Shown one piece after another: positions 33,480 through 42,044 of a stretch of DNA of 64,000 bases. The DNA is from Cristatella mucedo. Taxonomy: Eukaryota > Bryozoa > Phylactolaemata > Cristatellidae. The notes under the pieces are model-generated. The model did no database searches. It was not told the DNA's origin and worked only from the letters and a program-made list of their open reading frames with translations. Numbering within the stretch: the stretch's first letter is position 1; the number at the start of each line of letters is the position of its first letter. The DNA lies in contig WPIO01000016.1 in assembly GCA_009760855.2 (NCBI GenBank), forward strand, positions 1,471,001-1,535,000, read 5' to 3'. The position numbers and the translations under genes are program-made.

Positions 33480-34015
33480 TGCTAAAAGAAATTTGTACAA
33501 TTTGTGAACAAAAGAAATCAAAGTTTTTTAAAATTAGAGGCAAACCAATGAATGGTACTGGTGTTCTACCATGGTAAAGAGTTAGGTAGTACCGTAGGCA
33601 CTAGTATTTTAAGTCATGGTAACAAGTTCTGTAGTGGGAAAAAGAAAAAATACTTTCTGAGTTAAAACAGTTTAAAAAAAAAGCTCTCCATAGACAGACA
33701 TAGAAATCACATATTAAGTAAAAGAACTAAATATAAAAACTTTTGTGGAGTGTTTGCAAGAGATGAATTAACAAAGCCAAAAGAAAATGAATCTCTTATT
33801 TGTAATACAGGTTAATCATATTTAGCAATATACCGTCGGGTAGCACTCAAAAAAGTAGGAGATTCTTGTTTTTACTTTGATTCATTTGGTGCTCCACCAT
33901 TGCCAGAAGCAATTGACTACTTTGGAACAATTCTAAGTTTTCAAACTTTCAAACTACAAGAATATAACCAGACAGATTGTGGAATGGGGTGTCTAATTTT
34001 TTTAAACTAATGGAC
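33480..34015 (+). pseudogene. Adenain-like cysteine protease remnant
   Basis: Plus strand, after a Cys-rich start (KEICTICEQKKSKFFK). Pieces CGVFARDELTKPKENESL, FDSFGAPPLPEAIDYFG and LQEYNQTDCGMGCLIFL follow the order of Ulp1/adenovirus-type proteases: the FDSFG turn, the Gln of QxYNQ, and the nucleophile Cys in DCGMGC. The segment where the catalytic His should be reads TG-stop-SYLAIYRR, with Tyr where His is expected, so the copy is inactive as read. The family processes capsid proteins. Confidence 0.75.
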
Positions 34016-34083
34016 CTAACAGATTTTGGTACAGTGATGGAATTGTTATTTTTGAATTAAACAAAACACTTTACTTTTTATAG

Positions 34084-34573
34084 AAATGGAAAATCAAGAA
34101 AAGAAATTTGATGTACTAGACAATTCTGCTGTCATTATTCCAAAAGGTAAACCTCCACGTGTACATATTGAAGAGAAATCACAAAAGATTCAAAACCACA
34201 TCTAAATGCATGGGTTTATATTATACAAGATATGCAACCTTATCTTGAAAATATAGTTACTCGTGCCACTGAACAACCTGACTTTCACGGCTATGACCTT
34301 ACGCAAAGGTCTACAATTGCAGTAAGATTTGATTTCGGAAATAAACCAAGTTTTTTCTTTGATCAGAAGAATAAACAAATGAAATTTAATAATCCACGTG
34401 AGATTATACAAAAACTAGGAAATGATTTTGGTATAACAGAAATTCTTGATTGCGGCTATGTTAGCAAAGATTATTATAATTCTGAACCGAGACTAAATAT
34501 AAGATTAAAGATTGATCAAGTGAAAGTTTACAATGATATTAACAGATTTGAATTTAATCCAGCTGAATTTTAG
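34084..34573 (+). pseudogene. Hypothetical element protein, one frameshift
   Basis: The ATG at 34084 (MENQEKKFDVLDNSAVIIPK) leads, after a shift near 34205, into the open piece 34232-34573 ending in FEFNPAEF and TAG. It has about 160 codons and mixed alpha/beta character. It is convergent with the next gene, with 20 bp between them. No family recognised. Confidence 0.5.
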
Positions 34574-34595
34574 AAAGCAAAAGATAAATATTAGT

Positions 34596-34895
34596 TTAGT
34601 TTAAGTTTTTATATTTTTTGGGTGTAATATCTAGCATTCTATCAATTATTCCTATTGCATAGTTTTTTGTCTTATCTAAAATTGCTGGATTTGATACTTT
34701 ATCCTTAAGGAAATCGGTGGCAAACAAATCATTCAATGCTCTACCAATACCTAATACAAGTTTTGCTTTAGCTGCCATTACAGCTGCAACAGTCTTAGCA
34801 TCTTCTCTAACACAACTTGGTTGTGTTGGATCAAATGCAACACGTGCTGCTGATTCTGCTAGAACTAAGTCAGACAAGTTTCTTATCGTTTTCAT
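34596..34895 (-). CDS. Hypothetical 99-aa protein, intact
   Basis: The start is clear (KTIRNLSDLVLAESAARVAF) and the stop is TAA. It is Ala-rich and helical, with a basic tail (DITPKKYKNLN). An intact frame flanked by convergent and LINE-interrupted genes. Function unknown. Confidence 0.55.
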   Translation of the reverse strand: MKTIRNLSDLVLAESAARVAFDPTQPSCVREDAKTVAAVMAAKAKLVLGIGRALNDLFATDFLKDKVSNPAILDKTKNYAIGIIDRMLDITPKKYKNLN

Positions 34896-34929
34896 ATTTT
34901 ACTTACTATTCTGTTGCGTATCAATTTGC

Positions 34930-35010
34930 AGCAAATGTAAAGCGCCTAGAAAGAGATTAAGTTCTCTGAGGGCGCTTTATCAAGTGCAATATTATTATTA
35001 TTATTATTAT
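34930..35010 (+). mobile_element. LINE-A solo 3' tail
   Basis: Plus orientation: GTAAAGCGCCTAGAAAGAG, then TTCTCTGAGGGCGCTTTATC and (ATT)n. It is one of two copies in this window in this orientation with a clean terminus. Confidence 0.9.
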
Positions 35011-35019
35011 CTCAGTTTT

Positions 35020-35445
35020 TTGTGGCTCTGGCATATTTCCTGCTTGTGTGTAATCGTGGTCGTGAAATAATGCTCGTCTATCTAAATCGTTAATAACTTT
35101 ATAGCGTTGGTCCATCCGTTCCTTGAATCTCGTTCCTGGGCCAGCATATGAGTACCTGCCAGTATTATTAAATTTACTTCCAGGTATTTCTTCAGATTTC
35201 GCACCTTGTGGTAATTTCGCATGAAGCTCTGTTCCACCAGATAGTTAATTGAGAATATCTACAAGGCCAGCATCGTGTTTTCTATTTGCTCTCAATTGTT
35301 TAGCACTAACATTTAATTGCATTCCAACACCTTTTGATTTAAATCTTTCAATTCTCGCAAGTCGAGTTTTGGTTACAAAAATACTATACTACTTCCTATT
35401 CCTGTTAGATCTTCACATTTGAATCTAATTGAAATTGGTTCATTT
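35020..35445 (-). pseudogene. Phospholipase A2-like (parvovirus VP1-type) protein
   Basis: Minus strand: a basic N-terminal part (RLARIERFKSKGVGMQLNV), then GRYSYAGPGTRFKERM, then DLDRRALFHDHDYTQAG. YAGPG matches the PLA2 calcium-binding loop (YxGxG) and HDHDY the catalytic His-Asp motif. Such domains occur in parvovirus VP1 and in capsid-associated proteins of adintovirus-type elements, where they are thought to help cross membranes. One in-frame TAA (LVDILN-stop-LSGGTELH) and the LINE tail at the 3' end disrupt it. Confidence 0.75.
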
Positions 35446-35619
35446 GATCGATTTCGATTTTTATTTTATTTATATTATTATATATATATATATTTAATTT
35501 TATTTATAATTAGATTTCACTGGTAATCAGATAGAGTGAATTTTGTTTCGTGATATTCCATTCTAGAGTAAATGATATTTTTTTATTCAAACAAGAACTA
35601 AACTATTGTATACTAAAAA
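35446..35619. other. AT-rich spacer between divergent element genes
   Basis: TTTATTTATATTATTATATA-type sequence, likely a shared promoter region between the PLA2-like gene and the HNH gene. Confidence 0.4.
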
Positions 35620-36130
35620 ATGAACCAAGAATCTTTCAGAAACCGTGTTAATGAATTTCTACAATATGAACCAGATACTGGAAACATTTTCTGGAAAGTT
35701 AAACGAGGTGGTAAAGCAATAATTGGATAGCAGGCAGGATGTGTTGATAACTATGGATATACAGTTATTCACATAGATGGAAAGTTATATAAATCCCATA
35801 GACTTGCTTGGCTCATAATGAATGAAGAAACTCCAATCTTCCAAATTGATCACATTAGCGGAGACAAATCTGATAATCACATTATTAACCTAAGAGTTTA
35901 AACTAGTTCAAAAAACTAAAGAAACAGATTAAACTAATTATTAGTATATCAGGCTTTATTGGGGTCTCTTGTAATAAAAAAATTAAGCAAATATGAATCA
36001 TATATTAAAATAGATAATACAGATATCACCTAGGCGTTTTTATTAATCCAGAAGAAGTTGCCTATGTGCGTGACATGGCTGCTATTCAACTGCATTTACA
36101 ATTGCAAGACTCAATTTTAAACATTGTTTG
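35620..36130 (+). pseudogene. HNH endonuclease with AP2-like tail (homing-type)
   Basis: The frame from the ATG at 35620 shows the phage-type HNH pattern: an N-terminal FLQYEPDTGNIFWK, then GYTVIHIDGKLYKSHRLAWL, IFQIDHISGDKSDNHIINLR and the N-rich end. Further on, LGVFINPEEVAYVRDMAAIQ matches the AP2-like DNA-binding end of such enzymes. In-frame stops (a TAG and two TAA in the first 110 codons) and a shift break it. Free-standing HNH/AP2 endonucleases are common as selfish genes in phages and giant viruses. Confidence 0.8.
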
Positions 36131-36159
36131 ACAGAGGATAACCAATTGGTTAGATACAC

Positions 36160-36822
36160 AGACTTTTAGCTTTTGCAAGGTTTCTTCAGTTCATCTCTTA
36201 GTTTCAACATTTCATTATGAATCTCTTCTTGAATTTTACCTGGCGCAAAAATATTCGCTAATAACATTGCCGATTCTGCTTTGTAATCACAGGCTTTCTT
36301 TCCACCAACAGTAGATGATTCAACTTTTTGTATGTCTTTCTTCAATTTATCTGAATAAGATACTCCATATTATTTAACAAGTTTCTTTCCATTTTTTAAG
36401 TATTCTAATCTGTTATTCAATTGTGAGTTCTGCACTTTTTTGATGGATCAATATCTACGCCACGATCAAGCAGTTCTATCATGTTCCTTATGTCATCGAT
36501 TGCGTTTTTAATCTAGAACTTTGTAAGCTTAGAGCACTAAGTCTTTCTTCGTGGGTATTAGTAGGTGGTGCTCTTGCAGTATACATTTTCAGATCAATTG
36601 TTTTCTTAAAAAACTGGCTACAGTTACAGTAATTATTACAGCAAGACCAACTGTGCCTATTACACTTGCTATACTTGCTATTATTGCTGGAATTGCAGGC
36701 AGAAACCCGCCAGATCTTACTTCAAGAAAATTCTCCTTCCAAGCAATCGGGTATAATTGGGACGCATCCCATGATAAATCTTCTCCAAATGTCTCTGTCA
36801 GAAATTTCTTTGGTTTAGATGT
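36160..36822 (-). pseudogene. Membrane-associated element protein, C-terminal part
   Basis: Minus-strand pieces include DLSWDASQLYPIAWKENFLE, a hydrophobic stretch PAIPAIIASIASVIGTVGLA followed by VIITVTVASFL that would span a membrane, and a charged helical end (KIQEEIHNEMLKLRDELK). It is interrupted upstream by LINE-B and SINE insertions and continues at 37.55-37.98 kb. The frame is broken. Function unknown. Confidence 0.45.
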
Positions 36823-37050
36823 TATGTATCTCCATCAGTAACTCCACAAAGTCATAAAGACCATGTGGGTGTTACGCAGGAGAGTTTTGTATAGCGCACT
36901 CACAGCCTAAGCAGCTTTCGGTACGCATTCGGTAGCCAACAGACTTCGTCTCGCGCAACAAAGAGAAAGTGGAAAGCATAGCAGAGTCAGGAGAGCAGTT
37001 GAGGTAGTGAGTAGCATGAAAACAGCAGCTCAAGACCGCTTAAAAGGATT
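36823..37050 (-). mobile_element. LINE-B 3' fragment, first half
   Basis: Minus-strand copy starting TATGTATCTCCATCAGTAAC. It stops at about 37050, where the SINE begins. Its last 40 bp (AGCATGAAAACAGCAGC and following) recur after the SINE in a diverged form. Confidence 0.85.
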
Positions 37051-37054
37051 TACG

Positions 37055-37205
37055 CAATAGGTAAGCGGTTGCTTTCACAACCTCGGTCCGAGGTCGTGGG
37101 TTGGATTCCTGCAGTGGGCGATCCTTTAGCGCCACTGCAAGCGGTGGTGAAAGCCGTAAAGGCTCTTCTGTTGCTATACAAAAAGAGGCTGTCTAATCAG
37201 CTAGG
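37055..37205 (+). mobile_element. tRNA-derived SINE, second family
   Basis: Plus copy of the SINE at 29283-29455: GGTCGTGGGTTGGATTCCTG (B box with one change), then CCACTGCAAGCGGTGGTG and GTAAAGGCTCTTCTGTTGC. It sits between two LINE-B pieces. Confidence 0.85.
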
Positions 37206-37545
37206 ATTATTATTATTATTATTATAGCATGGAAGTAGCAGCTCAGGACCGCTGAAAAGGATGAGCCATAGTCGGCAGTAGAAGAGTATTTGTCGTTGCG
37301 TAAGAATTGTGGAAGCGAGTTCCACAGTCTAGGGCCTGTAGAGCTAAAGCTTCTGTCGCCAACTGTCTTTAAGCTGAGGAATGGAATAGCTAATTTATTG
37401 TCCACACAGGACCTGAGGGCGCGAAGAGGCTGAAACTGATGCAGCAGTTCAGCTAGGTACGAAGGAGCCAAGCCGTGGCGGGCCTTGTGGGTCAGCGTAA
37501 GAACTTTGCTCTGTATCCGTTGCTCAAAGATACTAGTCTGAATTA
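37206..37545 (-). mobile_element. LINE-B 3' fragment, second half
   Basis: After an (ATT)n run, the LINE-B sequence resumes from TAGCATGGAAGTAGCAGC to the QRIQSKVLTLTHKARHG region. Confidence 0.85.
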
Positions 37546-37985
37546 GATTTTTCTGCTTCAAGCAATATTTCATTTATATAATATCCTATTTCTAATGAGG
37601 CAACCACTTTTGAAAGACCCTCTTTTTTATCAGTTATAGTCTTCCATGATACGTTTCCGTACTTTCCAGATGCAGTGTCATCCGCGATTTCTTATGTAAA
37701 TAAACTAAAGTCTACAACTATTGTATTCCTGATAGAAATCCAGCAAGCGCTTTACCTACAGTTTCAATTACCTTGAAAGATTGTAAAACGTTTGGAACAA
37801 TTGTTGCAATCTTATTTGATGCATGTAGGCTAAGTCTCATTGCAATCTTCGGTGCAAGTTTTACAACTGCTTTTGATCCAATTTCAGCTGCTTTTGCCGT
37901 GCCATATATAACTTCTTTAGTTGTGTATAGTCCAGATTGTACATCTTCTTCAATAGAACCTCCTTTTTTATAAACCGTATCTTCT
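37546..37985 (-). pseudogene. Membrane-associated element protein, N-terminal part
   Basis: A minus-strand continuation of the gene at 36160-36822: GSIEEDVQSGLYTTKEVIYG, then GSKAVVKLAPKIAMRLSL and VLQSFKVIETVGKALAGFLS. It is basic and amphipathic. Broken by stops near 37700. Confidence 0.4.
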
Positions 37986-37998
37986 TCATCTCTTATAT

Positions 37999-38836
37999 AA
38001 TGAAAAACATATCTAAAATTGATGGTGAACTATTTACAGACTTGTACTGCAATGGTAATACAGTAACTAACTTGGCTTATTCAGAAAACGATTGTGAGGC
38101 AATAAGACTAGATTATGCTCTTAGTTAAGATTTTGGAGGTAATTCAGTCAATAATATTTCAGAAGAAATGGCATCACTTACTAACTGCTCTAACTTGCTT
38201 ACAAAGAACAATGGAGTACTTTCATCTCAATTAAATTGTGTAAACATTGTTGGTATATCAGGAAATTCAGCAGATGGAACTGGATACCAAGATTCAAGTC
38301 CATACAAAACTATAAATTATGGTTTACGAAAGAGTATGACACAATTTTTCAATGGCAATTCAAATACCAATCTTGACTTAAGATTAAAAAGAATTACTTC
38401 TTTGAAAGATTCTGGATTAGTAAGTAAGCAAACAGTTGATAGTTGTAAACAGCAATGTTACTTTAGATATTTAGGGTTTGCTAGTTTTCCAAACCTACTA
38501 CCATTAAGTAGTTTGGGTCTTACTATTCAAGTTAATGGTACAGGAACAGAAAGTTTTAAATTACAATTGACACCTAGTGATATACCAATAATAAACAAAC
38601 TTGGAAATAAAATAGGTTATGGAAAACCGGTGCAAACTTTTGTGCCTGGTTCAGTAAATAATTTTGGCATTATATCCAGTGTTCAACAACAGGCAACACG
38701 TGTTCACCAACAGGCAACAGATAAGACAGGTGCTTTCTTAGACTTAACAAGTGATAATACATTTGGAGTATCTGGAACTTTAGATTTAGTAATAAATATT
38801 GATGGATCATGCATGTTATTAATAATTTCTCAGTAG
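37999..38836 (+). pseudogene. Fibre-like protein gene 2
   Basis: The ATG at about 38000 (MKNISKIDGELFTDLYCNGN) runs in one frame to 38836, with a single in-frame TAA at 38126-38128. The N-terminal unit YCNGNTVTNLAYSENDCEAI and the later NGNSNTNLDLRLKRITSLKD are degenerate tail-fibre repeats. The C-terminal half is a beta-rich domain (SLGLTIQVNGTGTESFKLQL). It is about 279 codons, with a single nonsense change. Confidence 0.65.
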
Positions 38837-38883
38837 ATAGTTCTGTTTCTTATGTTGAATTTCTTGTTAGTATAGTATAGAAA

Positions 38884-39700
38884 ATGTCACTAGGTTATCG
38901 TAGGGAAAGGATCTCAATAAAAAAATTATATTCGTAGAAGTAATGATATACTTTCTGGCTCACTGAATATGAATCAAAATTTAATAAAGAGTCTTGGTGA
39001 TCCTGTTGATCCAGGTGATGCAGTAAACAGAAAGTACACAGACATGTTAAAAAAAGTTTCAAGAGGAACTACGTCTGATGGCGATCTTGATATGAATAGC
39101 TTTCGCTTGATAAACCTTGCAAATCCTGTCAATCCTACTGATGCTGCTACAAAAAATTATGCAGACACTAAACTACCATTGACTGGTGGAACTATTAATA
39201 GAACACTAACTGTACATGGTTTGATTAATGTTAGTAATCAACCTTACTCAGACAGTGATATTTCAAATAGGGCTTATTTAGATAATAATTTGGTTAAATT
39301 AACTGGAGGTAATATCAAAGGTTCTATAAATATGAATAATTATCCTATTTTTATACAAAGTGATCCTGTTAATCCTAATGATGGAGTAAACCTTAGTTAT
39401 TTAAAAAGAAGAATAGCTACTGTAGCATTTCATGGAGTTCATGAATAGTTCATTAAATACAGTTGTATCTGGAAAAAAGATTTCTGGACAATGGACTACT
39501 AACTTGGACGATTTTGTAATTCTTGGAGTATTTTTATATATGGTGTTCCAGGTGTTAGAAAAAAGTACTTAGGCCTTTGACATCTACATTAATACCATTA
39601 CAGGGTCAATTATCTGGTGGTTATACACTAGATGCTAATTATAAACTAATACATAGTTCAGCTTTCATATCAGGACCAGATTTATTTAACCAACAAATAA
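38884..39700 (+). pseudogene. Fibre-like protein gene 3
   Basis: Starts at the ATG at 38884 and shifts frame within 80 bp. It then has the clearest repeats in the window (38969-39448): NMNQNLIKSLGDPVDPGDAV, DMNSFRLINLANPVNPTDAA, TGGTINRTLTVHGLINVSNQ, NMNNYPIFIQSDPVNPNDGV. Each ends in the D-A/G-V-x-x-x-Y pattern of tail-fibre repeats, at about 40-45 residue intervals. The part after 39448 is frameshifted. Confidence 0.7.
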
Positions 39701-39731
39701 TTGTAAATGTTTATATAGTAATAAGATAAAA

Positions 39732-40532
39732 ATGCTTGGCAGAAAGTTATTAGATATGCAAGGAACTCTGAATCTTGATTCAAACAGAATAACAAATCTC
39801 GGAAACACTGTAAATGTATTAGAAACTGTCAGTAAAACTTTTGCTGATAATAATAATCCCATGAATGATTCTGACCAATTTATAAGAGGAGATTTATCAG
39901 CTAACTCAAAAAAAATATTGTAACTTACAAAACCCAAGAATAGGAAATGAGATAGCAACTAAAGATTATCTTGTAATAAAGTTGGAATAGGAAACCAAGA
40001 ATTGATCAAAGGAAATTTAAACATATATAAATTAGCCGTAACAGCAAATTTTTTGGACGGTTTTTACAAAAATGCGTTGGCTTCTTCAACATTTAAAAGA
40101 AGTATACCTGATGATAATTCTATAATTAATGGCACATTTGTACTAAATGGTAGTTTTAGTATAAATAATCTTCCAAATAATCCGCATGGTAATTGCTTAG
40201 CTAAGCTGTCCAATATTAAAATAAATAAACCAACTTACTCAAAGATAACATTAAAAATAACAGATATTCATAATGCTAGTAGTGAACATACTAATTTTAT
40301 TGATAGTAAAACTATATACAAAGTTATAAATAAAATAACTAATGAAAATTCATTTATAGTAAATGGTGATAATAGGACTAGAGTATATTACCAAACTGTA
40401 ATAGCATCAGTTATTATTTTTGTAAATTATGATGATCATTTAATAATTAGAAATTCCAATTACAAATTGTATTCTCCAAATGTTATACCTTCTAATTTAC
40501 TCCTTATTAGATATTATGGTATAGAAGATTAA
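39732..40532 (+). pseudogene. Fibre-like protein gene 4
   Basis: Starts MLGRKLLDMQGTLNLDSNRI with TNLGNTVNVLETVSKTFADN, the same repeat type. It is frameshifted at about 39925 and continues as an open 176-codon frame (40002-40532) whose C-terminal half is beta-rich (YSKITLKITDIHNASSEHTN), followed by TAA. It lies head-to-tail with genes 2 and 3, separated by under 60 bp from the end of each previous region. Confidence 0.65.
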
Positions 40533-40582
40533 TAATTACATGCTATTAAAACCTGACTCTATATCAAACTTTACCATTATAG

Positions 40583-40738
40583 ATGCATCTTGGGCAAAAA
40601 CCTATTATCTTTGATGTTAGTTATCCTGTTTTGAATATTCAACAAGGTTTCACAACTCCAAGAGATTTAGATTTGATTGAGATTGGTCTAATGACAGGAG
40701 TAAGATTCTCATACATACATAATACTGTATTTTCATAA
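40583..40738 (+). CDS. Short plus-strand element frame, 51 codons
   Basis: MHLGQKPIIFDVSYPVLNIQ, ending VRFSYIHNTVFS and TAA. It is uninterrupted and follows the fibre genes directly. It may be the end of a decayed larger protein. Confidence 0.3.
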   Translation: MHLGQKPIIFDVSYPVLNIQQGFTTPRDLDLIEIGLMTGVRFSYIHNTVFS

Positions 40739-41150
40739 AACCCTCCAATCTAAACGTTCCTGTACAAATTCTGTTAGTAAACTAGAAGTTTGTCCTGATT
40801 ATAATCCTTTCATAATTCATTTGGCTATTTCAATTTTTTAGAGTAGGCTTCTGACTTCAAACTATTTATTTTTTCTATTTTTAAATCTTTTAGAAACTGT
40901 GAGAAAATAGAACCATCTCTAACCTTTGTAAAGATACATGAAATCTCTGGATCAGAATAGTTAATTCTTAAAGCTTTGTATTCTCAAACTAGCCTTAAAG
41001 TTTCTACCAACGAATATCTAATATCTTCAATACGTCCGATTGGAAACGAACAAATCTTAAAACTAGAATATTGTTGACCTTAGACTTCATTAAGACAATC
41101 GGTACATTCTGTTTCACTAGAAATAATTTCTATATTATTGATTTATTTTA
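40733..41150 (-). pseudogene. Unknown element protein, broken
   Basis: Minus strand: SSETECTDCLNEV, stop, GQQYSSFKICSFPIGRIEDI with RYSLVETLRLV, stop, EYKALRINYSDPEISCIFTK and onward, ending in TEFVQERLDWRVL. There is a CxxC near the start. Two in-frame stops and at least two shifts. Convergent with the preceding plus frame. No family recognised. Confidence 0.4.
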
Positions 41151-41154
41151 CTCA

Positions 41155-41640
41155 CCAGCAGTAGACGTTGATGCAGTAGCAGATGGATCGGAAGTAGACG
41201 TTGATGGATTGGAAGTACTGAAAATATTCACTACATAAATAATAATTTTTTTATAGTTCATCTTCTTCATTTATGTAGTGATATTCTTTGCCTTCCTCAA
41301 AGCAAAATGCTTGTTCATAACCTTCATCTTCTGATTGTAATCGGGTTCATCAGAGTCGGTTTCGAATTCAATTTCGTCAGTGTCATCTTCAATGTCTACT
41401 TCAATCGCATCAGTTTTAATTTCACTCATTTCTATAATAGTAGATTTTTTATTTTTAAAATAAACTTATTCCTGCCTCTTTCAATATAAACTCTTCTTTA
41501 ATTTTCTCATACTCTATGTTAATTCTTAATTAATGTATTTCTTTAGTTATCTCTCTTAAATCATATTCAATTTTAGCTGTTAAATCTTGTTTTGGTAATG
41601 AACTCTCACCATGTTTTCCTTTAGGCATCTATATAAATAA
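41155..41640 (-). CDS. Two small element proteins: acidic, and coiled coil
   Basis: One frame starts at 41431 (MSEIKTDAIEVDIEDDTDEI) with a strongly acidic N terminus and ends near 41280. The other starts at 41629 (MPKGKHGESSLPKQDLTAKI), is helical and has one in-frame TAA. A short Val-Asp-rich repeat (GTAGACGTTGATG twice) lies at 41163-41207. Functions unknown. Confidence 0.4.
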
Positions 41641-42044
41641 TTTTTAATTACATTCAATACACTCTCCACCACTCTCTTGTATTCTGTGGTGACCATAAGC
41701 AAGTAAATCAATCCCACAATCCAACCAGTATCGTTTTGAGTCAAAAGCGGATAGGGCTACATTTTTTTGTTTAACAATATATATTTGATGGTTCTCACTT
41801 CTAAGTAATGTTTGTTCACATTTGTCCAAACCCGTTTCTAAATAGTCCATAAAGTATTTATGTTTCAATTTTCTTCAACAGCATATTCTTTAACTCCTTT
41901 AGCTTTTTTTAGATTTTCCAATTGATTTTCCATCTTTATTAAGTATATCATTAATTTCACAAACAGATACCTTGTTATAAACAGTATATGAAAATAATTT
42001 TGGTCTTAAGAAAATTCACTTATTTAATATCGCTGATTGAACCT

